The position numbers were made by a program, and so were the translations under genes. From Streptomyces sp. NBC_00490 (GTDB lineage Bacteria > Actinomycetota > Actinomycetes > Streptomycetales > Streptomycetaceae), in contig NZ_CP107869.1 in assembly GCF_036013645.1 (NCBI RefSeq), positions 4,960,001 to 5,024,000 on the forward strand: a stretch of DNA of 64,000 bases, written 5' to 3'. Position 1 is the first letter of the stretch. Each line of letters begins with the position of its first letter. A model generated the notes under the pieces. It did not search any database. It was not told where the DNA came from and worked only from the letters and a program-made list of their open reading frames with translations. Below, piece after piece: positions 7,980 through 16,022 of this stretch.

Positions 7980-8741
7980 TTACTTCTTCTTGCCCTGGTT
8001 CTTGACCGCCTCGATGGCCGCCGCGGCCGCGTCGGGGTCGAGGTAGGTGCCGCCCGGGTTGAGGGGCTTGAAGGCGGCGTCGAGCTCGTAGGACAGCGGG
8101 ATGCCCGTGGGGATGTTCAGGCCCGCGATGTCGGCGTCGGAGATGCCGTCGAGGTGCTTGACCAGGGCGCGCAGCGAGTTGCCGTGGGCCGCGACCAGGA
8201 CCGTGCGGCCCGTGAGGAGGTCGGGGACGATGCCGTCGTACCAGTACGGGAGCATGCGCGTCACGACGTCCTTGAGGCACTCCGTCCTCGGGCGCAGCTC
8301 CGGCGGGATCGTCGCGTAGCGCGGATCGTCCGACTGGGAGTACTCGGTGCCGTCCTCGAGCGCGGGCGGCGGGGTGTCGTAGGAGCGGCGCCAGAGCATG
8401 AACTGCTCCTCGCCGAACTCCGCGAGGGTCTGCGCCTTGTCCTTGCCCTGGAGGGCGCCGTAGTGACGCTCGTTCAGGCGCCACGAACGGTGGACCGGGA
8501 TCCAGTGGCGGTCCGCGGACTCCAGCGCGAGCTGGGCGGTGCGGATGGCGCGCTTCTGGAGGGACGTGTGGACCACGTCGGGCAGGAGATCGGCGTCCTT
8601 CAGGAGCTCGCCACCGCGGACCGCCTCCTTCTCGCCCTTCTCGTTCAGGTTCACGTCCACCCAGCCGGTGAACAGGTTCTTCGCGTTCCACTCGCTCTCG
8701 CCATGGCGGAGGAGGATCAGCTTGTACGGTGCGTCGGCCAT
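7980..8741 (-). CDS. gpmA: 2,3-bisphosphoglycerate-dependent phosphoglycerate mutase
   Basis: Interconverts 3- and 2-phosphoglycerate in glycolysis and gluconeogenesis. At 253 residues it is full length. [10 protein letters not shown] near residue 10 carries the phospho-acceptor His; RRSYDTPPP and the second catalytic His in [11 protein letters not shown] are typical of the dPGM family. The ATG at 8741 ([16 protein letters not shown]) is chosen over upstream frame extensions because it gives the standard N-terminus. A Lys-rich NQGKKK C-terminus is normal for Streptomyces orthologues. It diverges from the MFS gene. Confidence 0.97.
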   Translation of the reverse strand: MADAPYKLILLRHGESEWNAKNLFTGWVDVNLNEKGEKEAVRGGELLKDADLLPDVVHTSLQKRAIRTAQLALESADRHWIPVHRSWRLNERHYGALQGKDKAQTLAEFGEEQFMLWRRSYDTPPPALEDGTEYSQSDDPRYATIPPELRPRTECLKDVVTRMLPYWYDGIVPDLLTGRTVLVAAHGNSLRALVKHLDGISDADIAGLNIPTGIPLSYELDAAFKPLNPGGTYLDPDAAAAAIEAVKNQGKKK

Positions 8742-8896
8742 GCGTATGAGCGTAATCCACCGACTCGATCGCTTGTGCCTCCGCTCGTCAGGCGGACGGT
8801 TGACGAGATCTGTTAATTGAGTGGCCTCCCCGAGCACGCCGATTGTAAGTTGCCGTTGCCGCCAGAGACACTTACATCATCCCCGGGGGATCCGCC

Positions 8897-10333
8897 ATGT
8901 CAGCAGCCACCTTGAGACGTGCCCTCAGGGAATCCGTCTCCGGTCTCCCTCGCGCGTTCTGGTGGCTGTGGCTCAGCACCCTCGTCAACCGGCTCGGCGC
9001 CTTCGTCGCCACCTTCATGGCGCTCTACCTCACGCTCGACCGCGGGTACTCCGCCGCCTACGCCGGTCTCGTCGCCTCCCTGCACGGCCTGGGCGGTGTC
9101 GTCTCGTCCCTCGGGGCCGGCGTCATGACCGACCGGCTGGGACGGCGGCCCACGCTGCTCGTCGCCCAGGCCTCCACCGCCGCCTCCGTCGCCCTGCTCG
9201 GCTTCATGCACCATCCCGTCGCCATCGCCGCCGTCGCCTTCCTCGTCGGCATGACGAGCAACGCCTCGCGGCCCGCCGTGCAGGCGATGATGGCCGACAT
9301 CGTGCGGCCCGAGGACCGGGTGCGCGCCTTCTCCCTCAACTACTGGGCGATCAACCTCGGGTTCGCCATCTCCTCCATGGCCGCCGGGTTCATCGCCGAG
9401 TTCAGCTACCTCGCCGGCTTCCTCCTCGAGGCCGGCATGACGGCCGCCTGCGCGATCGTCATCTTCCTGAAGCTGCCGGAGTCGCGGCCCGAACGCACCC
9501 CCACCGAGAAGGCGGCGGACAACGAGACCGGGCTCGGCACCGTGCTCCGCGACGGGCGCTACATGGGTGTCGTCGGGCTGTCCTTCCTCATCGCCCTCGT
9601 CTTCCAGCAGGGCGCCGTCGGACTGCCGGTGGCGATGGGCGAGGCCGGGTTCACCCCCGCCGACTACGGCATGGCGATCGCCGTCAACGGCATCCTCATC
9701 GTGGCGTTGCAGATCCCGGTCACCCGGTTCATCCAGCACCGCGATCCGCGCCGGCTGCTCGTCATCTCGTCCCTGCTCGCCGGATACGGCTTCGGGCTCA
9801 CCGCCTTCGCCGGCTCCATCGGCGTCTTCGCCCTCACGGTCTGCGTCTGGACCCTCGCCGAGATCGTCAACGCCCCCACCCAGACCAGCCTGGTGGTCCG
9901 CCTCTCCCCCGTGCACGGCCGCGGCCGCTACCAGGGCATGTACACCCTGTCCTGGGCCGTCGCCTCCCTCGTCGCCCCGCTGATGTCCGGCCTGATCATC
10001 GACCACTACGGCGCGGAGTGGCTGTGGGGACTGTGCGCGGTCGTCGGCACGGTGGCCGGCATCGGGTACAGCGTGCTGATGCGCAGCCTGCCCACGGAGG
10101 ACGCGTACGCCGGCCTGGACGTGGCTCCGACCGAGAGCCTGGACGAGCCCGTGGTGAAGGTCCCGGACGAGGCTCTGGCCAAGGTCGTCCCGGACGCGGC
10201 CCTGGGCAAGGTCCCGGACGGGACCCCGGTCAAGATCCCCGCCCTCGACACCACCGAGGCCCCCACCGCCGATGCCCTCCCGGCCCCTACCGAGCCGCCA
10301 CTCGCCACCAAGCCCGAGATCAGCACCGCCTGA
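8897..10333 (+). CDS. MFS transporter (12-TM drug/metabolite exporter type)
   Basis: A 478-residue major facilitator with about 12 membrane helices. The loop after TM2 has the MFS signature DRLGRRPTLL (G-x-x-x-D-R-x-G-R-R), and DRVRAFSLNYWAINLG resembles the proton-antiporter branch, so it probably exports a small compound; the substrate is unknown. After the last helix a ~75-residue hydrophilic tail carries degenerate repeats of the form K-V-P-D-x-A/T-x-x-K, which is unusual for the family. It diverges from gpmA; the TIR-domain gene follows after 159 bases. Confidence 0.9.
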   Translation: MSAATLRRALRESVSGLPRAFWWLWLSTLVNRLGAFVATFMALYLTLDRGYSAAYAGLVASLHGLGGVVSSLGAGVMTDRLGRRPTLLVAQASTAASVALLGFMHHPVAIAAVAFLVGMTSNASRPAVQAMMADIVRPEDRVRAFSLNYWAINLGFAISSMAAGFIAEFSYLAGFLLEAGMTAACAIVIFLKLPESRPERTPTEKAADNETGLGTVLRDGRYMGVVGLSFLIALVFQQGAVGLPVAMGEAGFTPADYGMAIAVNGILIVALQIPVTRFIQHRDPRRLLVISSLLAGYGFGLTAFAGSIGVFALTVCVWTLAEIVNAPTQTSLVVRLSPVHGRGRYQGMYTLSWAVASLVAPLMSGLIIDHYGAEWLWGLCAVVGTVAGIGYSVLMRSLPTEDAYAGLDVAPTESLDEPVVKVPDEALAKVVPDAALGKVPDGTPVKIPALDTTEAPTADALPAPTEPPLATKPEISTA

Positions 10334-10492
10334 GCCCGGCCCCTCTCCTCGCCGGGTCCTCCTGCTCGCCCGAAAACGGCCCCCCGTATCCCCTGATCAC
10401 CAACTTTCCACTACCCCAGGCGAGGACCCGTTTCCCGGCGGTATACAGGAAGCCGCGGGGGGCCGCCGGGGCCGCTGGGGTGGGAGACGGGC

Positions 10493-11014
10493 ATGTCCGA
10501 CAGTTCCGAGCCGATCTTCGTCAGCTACGCCGGTCCGGACAACGGGTGGGCGGAGTGGGTGGCCTGGCACCTCCAGGAGAACGGCTACCGGGTGGAGCTC
10601 GACCGCTGGAACTGGCGCACCGGCGACGACTTCGTGACGAAGATGAACAACGCGCTCGACCAGGCGTCCGCCGTCGTCGCCGTCTTCTCCCCGCGCTACT
10701 TCGAGGCGGGGCGGTACACCGAGGAGGAGTGGACGTCTGTCATCGCCCGGCGCGGCCGTTTCATCCCGCTCGTGGTCGAGCCCTTGGAGTCCGGCCAGGT
10801 CCCGGCGATCCTCGCGCCCCGGCTCCGCAAGGACCTGCACGGACTGAGCGAGCCGGACGCCCTCAAGGCCCTCCTCGACGCCGTCCGGGGACCCGCGCGG
10901 CCCACCAGCCCGCCGGCCTTCCCCGGCGCCGCGGCCACACCGTCCGCGCCGCCCGCTCCGCACGGCCCCCAGCCGCCGTTCCCGCCCCGCACCGGCGGCG
11001 ACCCCGCCGTGTAG
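10493..11014 (+). CDS. TIR-domain protein
   Basis: Residues ~7-125 form a bacterial TIR domain: opening strand IFVSYAGPDNGWAEWVAWHL, box-2-like RTGDDFVTKMNNAL, and SPRYFEAGRYTEEEW containing the acidic residue normally used for NAD+ cleavage in catalytically active TIRs. The last ~45 residues are Pro/Ala-rich and probably disordered. Many Streptomyces TIR proteins are fused to TPR/ATPase modules or sit with FxsA-type genes; none of those is present here, so this is a stand-alone TIR. An NADase or signalling scaffold role is inference. Confidence 0.85.
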   Translation: MSDSSEPIFVSYAGPDNGWAEWVAWHLQENGYRVELDRWNWRTGDDFVTKMNNALDQASAVVAVFSPRYFEAGRYTEEEWTSVIARRGRFIPLVVEPLESGQVPAILAPRLRKDLHGLSEPDALKALLDAVRGPARPTSPPAFPGAAATPSAPPAPHGPQPPFPPRTGGDPAV

Positions 11015-11122
11015 GACGTACGCGACCGGCGGCGCAACCCATCGGCAGCACGCTGAACGGCCCGGGGGCCGGCACGACGAGGCACACGGCATGCTGGCCG
11101 CCACGCTGGAACGGCAGGGCCC

Positions 11123-11548
11123 TCACGGATGCATCCGCGCCCCCTTCACCACCTTGTCCACCCCGTTCCTCGCCCCGTACACAGCCATCCCCACCACATC
11201 CAACTCCCCCGTCCCCACGGCCCGTACCGCCGCCCGGTTGTCCCGGTCGTTGCCCGTGGAGAACAGATCGCCCGTGAACACCGAGCACGGCAGCCCTCGG
11301 GACACCGCCCGCGCATGCGCCGCCGTCAGCGTCTCCTTCGTCCCCTCGAAAACCATCACCGGCTGCCGGAACATCGGCAGATAGACCACCCCGTCGGCGT
11401 CCTCGTACGGCTCCCCGACCACCTCGGGAACCACCGTGCCGAGGCCGCTGACCAGGAACGCGGTGACGTTCAGCCGCTGCCACGGCTCCAGGTCCTCCCG
11501 CAGCAGGACGGCGATCTTCGTGTCGAATCGGATGGGTGCTTCGCTCAT
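11123..11548 (-). CDS. DUF2000 family protein
   Basis: A 141-residue compact protein matching the DUF2000 family by its features: opening FDTKIAVLLREDLEPWQRLNVTAFL, central YLPMFRQPVMVFEG and GTGELDVVGMAVYG near the end. The fold is related to PTH2-like hydrolases; no reaction is established. It diverges from an AraC-family regulator with only ~50 bases between starts, a recurrent pairing suggesting the regulator controls it. Confidence 0.85.
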   Translation of the reverse strand: MSEAPIRFDTKIAVLLREDLEPWQRLNVTAFLVSGLGTVVPEVVGEPYEDADGVVYLPMFRQPVMVFEGTKETLTAAHARAVSRGLPCSVFTGDLFSTGNDRDNRAAVRAVGTGELDVVGMAVYGARNGVDKVVKGARMHP

Positions 11549-11597
11549 GCCCTGAGACTGCCGGGCGGCCTACGACACCGTCTTGTACGTTCTTTGC

Positions 11598-12392
11598 ATG
11601 GCCACCCGGCAGACCGTCTCCGCCTGGCGCCCCGCCGTCCCGGGCATCGTGGAGGTCTTCCACGCCCACTACACCGGGTACGCCTACCCGATGCACGTCC
11701 ATGACGCGTGGACGCTGCTGATCGTGGACGACGGCGCCGTACGGTACGACCTCGACCGGCACGAGCACGGCACCCCGCACGACACGGTGTCCCTGCTGCC
11801 GCCGCACGTCCCGCACAACGGCTCCCCCGTCACGGCGGACGGTTTCCGCAAGCGGGTCGTCTACCTCGACACCTCGCTGCTCGGCGAGGATCTCGTCGGC
11901 TCCGCCGTCGACACCCCTGATCTGCGGGACCCCCTGCTGCGGCAGCGCGTCGGGCAGTTGCACCACGCCCTCGACCATCCCGGCGACGAGCTGGAGGCCG
12001 CGAGCAGGCTGACGTTCATCGGGGAACGGCTCACCGCACAGCTGCGGCCCCGCCTGGTCACCGACGTCCCGCGCGCCGACCCCGCCCTCGCCCGCCGGCT
12101 GCGCGAACTCCTCGACGAGCGGGTGGTCGAGGGGATCACCCTCGACGAGGCCGCCGCGCTGGTGCACGCGCATCCCGCCCATCTGGTACGGGCGTTCAGC
12201 ACCGCCTACGGCATCGCACCGCACCAGTACCTCAACTCCCGCCGCGTCGACCGCGCCCGACGGCTCCTCCTGGACGGGGTGCGGCCGAGTGAGGTCGCCA
12301 CCGCCACCGGCTTCTTCGACCAGTCCCATCTCACCCGGCACTTCAGGAAGTTGGTGGGGGTCACGCCCGGGCGGTACACAAAGGGAGCGTGA
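11598..12392 (+). CDS. AraC family transcriptional regulator
   Basis: A 264-residue regulator with an N-terminal cupin-like ligand domain (HVHDAWTLLIVDDGAVRYD, LLPPHVPHNGSP) and a C-terminal AraC/XylS double helix-turn-helix ending GFFDQSHLTRHFRKLVGVTPGRY. The start at 11598 (MATRQTV) is preferred; an in-frame ATG 15 bases upstream adds MYVLC only. It is divergent from the DUF2000 gene, the likely target. The inducer is unknown. Confidence 0.92.
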   Translation: MATRQTVSAWRPAVPGIVEVFHAHYTGYAYPMHVHDAWTLLIVDDGAVRYDLDRHEHGTPHDTVSLLPPHVPHNGSPVTADGFRKRVVYLDTSLLGEDLVGSAVDTPDLRDPLLRQRVGQLHHALDHPGDELEAASRLTFIGERLTAQLRPRLVTDVPRADPALARRLRELLDERVVEGITLDEAAALVHAHPAHLVRAFSTAYGIAPHQYLNSRRVDRARRLLLDGVRPSEVATATGFFDQSHLTRHFRKLVGVTPGRYTKGA

Positions 12393-12493
12393 GACCTCGG
12401 ATCACGGCAGGTCGGCGGCCGAAAGCGGACGCCCGTTCGAGAGGTTCGGCGGAAGACGCCCGTCCGGTGATCAATGCCGCTTAGCGTCGGTTC

Positions 12494-12964
12494 ATGGACA
12501 ACTCAGAGAACAACTCAGAGGAAACCCAAGGCACTTCACAGCCCGACCGCACCGTGAGAGTCAGACGTTTCTCGACCGCCGTCGTCGGCGCGGCCGCCCT
12601 GGTCGCCCTCAGCGTCGGGGCGGCCCTCGCGGCGACCTCGGACGAGGAGCCCACCTCCGAACCCTCCGTGGGGATCAGCGTCCCGGCGGACGGGGACACG
12701 GGCGGCTCCGGCGGGGGCGACACCACCGGCGGCAGCGAACCGAGCCCGATCCCGACGTTCACGGAACCGGACCACCCCACCGAGGAACCGACCGAGGGCC
12801 CCTCCGGCGAACCGTCCGCGCCCAGTGAGCTGGACGAGCTCAACCGCCGCATCTCCGAGCTCGACAAGAAGGTCGACGAGCTGCCCACCAAGAGGGAACT
12901 CGCGGACGCCCTGCGCGCGTTCGCCGACGAGCTCGACAAGAGCGACCCTTCCGGCGCGTCCTGA
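12494..12964 (+). CDS. Membrane-anchored coiled-coil protein of unknown function
   Basis: A 156-residue protein in three parts: a polar N-terminus, one membrane helix (about residues 27-46), a ~60-residue Pro/Glu/Ser/Thr/Gly-rich extracytoplasmic linker, and a short C-terminal amphipathic helix with heptad spacing (SELDELNRRISELDKKVDEL). This looks like a surface stalk that oligomerises. No homologous family is recognised. The stop is 15 bases from the convergent YbjN gene. Confidence 0.75.
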   Translation: MDNSENNSEETQGTSQPDRTVRVRRFSTAVVGAAALVALSVGAALAATSDEEPTSEPSVGISVPADGDTGGSGGGDTTGGSEPSPIPTFTEPDHPTEEPTEGPSGEPSAPSELDELNRRISELDKKVDELPTKRELADALRAFADELDKSDPSGAS

Positions 12965-12979
12965 CGCGCCGGCCCGGGG

Positions 12980-13516
12980 TCAGTCGGTCTGGTCGGGCCG
13001 GTCGGGCCGGTCGGGCCGGTCGGCCGGGCGCTGGGTCAGGTGGGCGAACGCGTCCAGGTTGCGCGTCGGCTCACCCCGGGCCACCCGCCACTCGTACTCC
13101 TTGCGGATCGCGGACGCGAAACCGAGCTCCAGCAGGGTGTTGAAGCTGCCGTCCGCCGCCTCCAGGGTCTGTCCCAGGAGGCGGTCGATCTCGTCGGCGG
13201 TGACGGCGGCGAGGGGGAGTTTGGCGGTGACGTAGACGTCGCCGAGCCGGTCCACGGCGTAACTCACGCCGTACAGCTTGAGGTTGCGCTCCAGGAGCCA
13301 GCGGTGGACGCCGGACTCGTTCTCGTCGGGGTGGCGGACGACGAAGGCGTTCAGGGAGAGGGAGTGGCGGCCGACCAGGAGCGAGACCGTCGTCTTCAGC
13401 TTGCGGGTGCCGGGGAGCTGGACGACGTAATTGCCGGGGGCCGGGCTCTCCCACTCCAGTTCGTTGTCCTGGAGGACAGCCTCGATGACCTGTGCCGCCT
13501 TCTGCTCCTCAGCCAT
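12980..13516 (-). CDS. YbjN domain-containing protein
   Basis: A 178-residue protein with a YbjN-type fold (related to type III secretion chaperones), with typical segments WESPAPGNYVVQLPGTRKLKT and GVHRWLLERNLKLYGVSYAVD. Its function is not established; such genes commonly lie next to mshA in Streptomyces. The ATG overlaps the mshA stop by 8 bases, indicating coupled expression. The C-terminus ends in RPD triplets encoded by four 9-base tandem repeats (GGTCGGGCC) at 12991-13026, which may vary in number between strains. Confidence 0.88.
   Translation of the reverse strand: MAEEQKAAQVIEAVLQDNELEWESPAPGNYVVQLPGTRKLKTTVSLLVGRHSLSLNAFVVRHPDENESGVHRWLLERNLKLYGVSYAVDRLGDVYVTAKLPLAAVTADEIDRLLGQTLEAADGSFNTLLELGFASAIRKEYEWRVARGEPTRNLDAFAHLTQRPADRPDRPDRPDQTD
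12991..13026 (-). repeat. 9-bp tandem repeat in the YbjN gene
   Basis: Four consecutive copies of GGTCGGGCC (the last degenerate) encode RPD repeats at the protein C-terminus. This is a candidate slippage-prone coding microsatellite. Confidence 0.85.
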
Positions 13517-14846
13517 GGTGGGAGCGTACGCGACGGCGGTGGGCCTGCATCGCGGCCGTGTAGACGTCCGCCGTCGCGGCGGCCGCGGTGTCCCAGCCGA
13601 AGGACTGCGCGTGCCGGGCGGCCGCCTCGCCCATGCGGGGCGCGAGGTGGGGGTCGTCGGCGAGGTCGCGGAGCACGCGCGCGTAGTCGGCGGGGTTGTG
13701 GCCTCGGACGAGGAAACCTGTCTGCCCGTCGCGCACGGCCACCGGCAGGCCGCCGACCGCTGCCGCGAGGACGGGGGTGCCGGCCGCCTGGGCCTCTATG
13801 GCGACCAGGCCGAAGGACTCGCTGTAGGACGGCATGACCAGCACGGACGCGGCCCGGAACCAGTCCGCGAGCTGTTCCTGGCCGACGGGCGGACGGAACC
13901 GTACGACGTCCGCGACGCCGAGCCGGGCGGCCAGCTTCTGCAGGCCCTCGGGCTTGGCGAGGCCGCTGCCGCTGGGGCCGCCGACGATGGGCACGACCAG
14001 ACGGGAGCGCAGGTCGGGGCGTTCGTCGAGGAGGACGGCGACGGCGCGCAGGAGGACGTCGGGGGCCTTCAGCGGCTGGATGCGGCCCGCGAAGAGCGGG
14101 ATGAGGGCGTCCTGGGGAAGGTCGAGGCGGGCGCGGGCGGCGGCGCGGCCGTCGGCGGGACAGAAGCGGTCCAGATTGACGCCGGGGTGGACCACGGCGA
14201 CCTTGCCGGGGTCCGCGCTGTAGTGGCGTACGAGCTCGTCGGCCTCCTCCGCCGTGTTGGCGATGAGGCGGTCCGCGGCGTCGACGATCTGGGTCTCGCC
14301 GATGACCCGGGCGGCGGGTTCGGGGGTGTCGCCGTCGGCGAGGTTGGCGTTCTTGACCTTGGCCATGGTGTGCATGGCGTGGACCAGGGGGACGCCCCAG
14401 CGCTGGGCGGCGAGCCAGCCGACGTGGCCGGAGAGCCAGTAGTGCGAGTGGACGAGGTCGTAGTAGCCGGGGCGGTGGCCGGCCCATGCCTGCATCACGC
14501 CGTGCGTGAAGGCGCATAGCTGGGCGGGGAGCTCCTCCTTGGCGAGGCCCTCGTAGGGGCCGGCGTCGACGTGGCGGACGAGTACGCCGGGGGCGAGCTG
14601 GACCGTCGGCTCCAGTGCGGCGGTCGTCGCGCGCGTGAAGATCTCGACCTCGATGTTGATCGCGGCGAGGCGCTGCGCCAGCTCGACGATGTAGACGTTC
14701 ATGCCGCCGGCGTCGCCGGTGCCGGGCTGGTGGAGCGGGGAGGTGTGCACGGAGAGCATCGCGATACGGCGGGGGCGGCGGTGCAGCCTCAGCCGCGGGG
14801 GTGCGGCCGGGGAGCGCCGCCCGAGCCTGCTGACGTACTGGCTCAC
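13509..14846 (-). CDS. mshA: D-inositol-3-phosphate glycosyltransferase (mycothiol synthesis)
   Basis: Adds GlcNAc from UDP-GlcNAc to 1L-myo-inositol 1-phosphate, the first step of mycothiol synthesis. The 445-residue GT4 enzyme has the MshA hallmarks: HTSPLHQPGTGDAGGMNVYIVELA, LVHSHYWLSG, HTMAKVKN, VVHPGVNLDRF, GRIQPLKAPDVLL, and the donor-binding PSYSESFGLVAIEAQAAGTPV. The GTG at 14846 has GAGGAGG 8 bases upstream; the frame is open further upstream but no better start exists. A sigma-R-like promoter lies at 14911-14937, fitting thiol-stress control. YbjN follows with an 8-base overlap. Confidence 0.96.
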   Translation of the reverse strand: MSQYVSRLGRRSPAAPPRLRLHRRPRRIAMLSVHTSPLHQPGTGDAGGMNVYIVELAQRLAAINIEVEIFTRATTAALEPTVQLAPGVLVRHVDAGPYEGLAKEELPAQLCAFTHGVMQAWAGHRPGYYDLVHSHYWLSGHVGWLAAQRWGVPLVHAMHTMAKVKNANLADGDTPEPAARVIGETQIVDAADRLIANTAEEADELVRHYSADPGKVAVVHPGVNLDRFCPADGRAAARARLDLPQDALIPLFAGRIQPLKAPDVLLRAVAVLLDERPDLRSRLVVPIVGGPSGSGLAKPEGLQKLAARLGVADVVRFRPPVGQEQLADWFRAASVLVMPSYSESFGLVAIEAQAAGTPVLAAAVGGLPVAVRDGQTGFLVRGHNPADYARVLRDLADDPHLAPRMGEAAARHAQSFGWDTAAAATADVYTAAMQAHRRRVRSHHG

Positions 14847-14910
14847 GTGGCGGTCCTCCTCGCAGCGGGCATGCCTGACGGAGGGTGTGGGGAGCCCTCC
14901 ACGGGGGTGC

Positions 14911-14937
14911 AACATCGGAGGAGCGGGTTCCCATTCC
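14911..14937 (-). promoter_or_regulatory. Putative sigma-R type promoter of mshA
   Basis: On the minus strand GGAAT (14933-14937) and GTT (14911-14913) are 19 bases apart, close to the GGAAT-N18-GTT pattern used by SigR, the thiol-oxidative stress sigma factor. It lies about 65 bases before the mshA GTG. SigR control of mycothiol genes is established in Streptomyces; the assignment here rests on motif and context. Confidence 0.55.
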
Positions 14938-15035
14938 GGGCACGGTGAATTTTGCTGAGGCATTACCGGGGGTCGCTCAACTGTTCGGGCAACGGATGCG
15001 TCAGGAGTGTCTACGGCGCGCATACCCTCGTAGGC

Positions 15036-15830
15036 ATGACCTCCCGCGCCGCCACCCGCCCCGTGGGCACAGTGACGCGCGGGACCACCAACCCCAACCG
15101 GCTGCGCCGTATGGACCGCTGGATCACCGCGGTCCACGGGCCCGGACTGCGGCACACCGACGACCCCCTCGCCATCGATCTCGGGTACGGCGCCGCCCCC
15201 TGGACCGCGGTCGAGCTGTTGCAGCGTCTGCGAACCGTCGCGCCACGCGCGCGTGTCGTAGGGGTGGAGATCGAGCCCGCCCGGGTCGCGGCCGCGAAGC
15301 CGTACGAGCGGGAGGGCCTCGAGTTCCGGCACGGCGGCTTCGAGGTGCCGGTCCCGTCGCGGCCGATGCTCATCCGGGCCGCCAATGTGCTGCGGCAGTA
15401 CGAGGAGGGCGAGGTCGCCGAGGTGTGGGCGCGGCTGTGTGCGCGGCTCGCGCCGGGCGGGCTGCTCGTCGAGGGGACGTGCGACGAGATCGGGCGGCGG
15501 CATGTGTGGGTCGCGCTCGGACCGGAGGGGCCGCGGACGGTCACCTTCGCGACCCGGCTGGGCTCCCTGGAGCGGCCGTCCGACCTCGCCGAGCGGCTGC
15601 CGAAAGCCCTCATCCACCGCAACATCCCGGGCGAGCCCGTGCACGCCTTCCTCCGTGACTTCGACCGCGCCTGGGCCGCCGCCGCGCCCTACGCCTCGTA
15701 CGGCGCCCGCCAGCGCTGGATCCGGGCGGTGCGGGAGCTGACCGCCGACTGGCCTGTGACCGATGGGCCGGTGCGCTGGCGGCAGGGGGAAGTCACCGTG
15801 GCATGGGGGGCGTTGGCCCCGCGCGGGTGA
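15036..15830 (+). CDS. Class I SAM-dependent methyltransferase-like protein
   Basis: A 264-residue protein with a Rossmann-type motif I (LAIDLGYGAAPWTAVELL), an acidic strand-2 end (VVGVEIEPARV), and RAANVLRQYEEGEVAEVW in the motif IV region. The substrate is unknown. The ATG at 15036 sits about 8 bases after a TACCCT -10-like hexamer, so the mRNA may be leaderless. It is divergent from mshA. Confidence 0.85.
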   Translation: MTSRAATRPVGTVTRGTTNPNRLRRMDRWITAVHGPGLRHTDDPLAIDLGYGAAPWTAVELLQRLRTVAPRARVVGVEIEPARVAAAKPYEREGLEFRHGGFEVPVPSRPMLIRAANVLRQYEEGEVAEVWARLCARLAPGGLLVEGTCDEIGRRHVWVALGPEGPRTVTFATRLGSLERPSDLAERLPKALIHRNIPGEPVHAFLRDFDRAWAAAAPYASYGARQRWIRAVRELTADWPVTDGPVRWRQGEVTVAWGALAPRG

Positions 15831-16022
15831 ACCTCGCCCGTCCGCCTGACCTGCGGGGAACGATCTCCGTGAGTCGTTCGTCACAAAGGCGGGGAGATCG
15901 TCATGGGGCGGGTGGATCAGGGGGATGGACGTCGTACAGCCTCTGTCGTTTTCTGTCAGGACATGGCACGATCCCCGGGCGTCCGTAAGTTACTGACGGT
16001 AAATCAGGTGGGGGGCTGAGGT

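Noticed and set aside
10493..11014. Anti-phage defence island around the TIR gene
   Set aside because: No known defence partner genes (SIR2, Argonaute, ThsA, restriction enzymes) in the neighbourhood.
8821..11277. 818-codon open frame over the MFS and TIR genes on the same strand
   Set aside because: It is an Arg/Pro/His-rich shadow frame over two well-supported genes; no domain matches and codon bias is wrong.
12991..13026. CRISPR-like repeat
   Set aside because: It is a 9-bp coding microsatellite without spacers; no CRISPR array or cas genes occur in the window.
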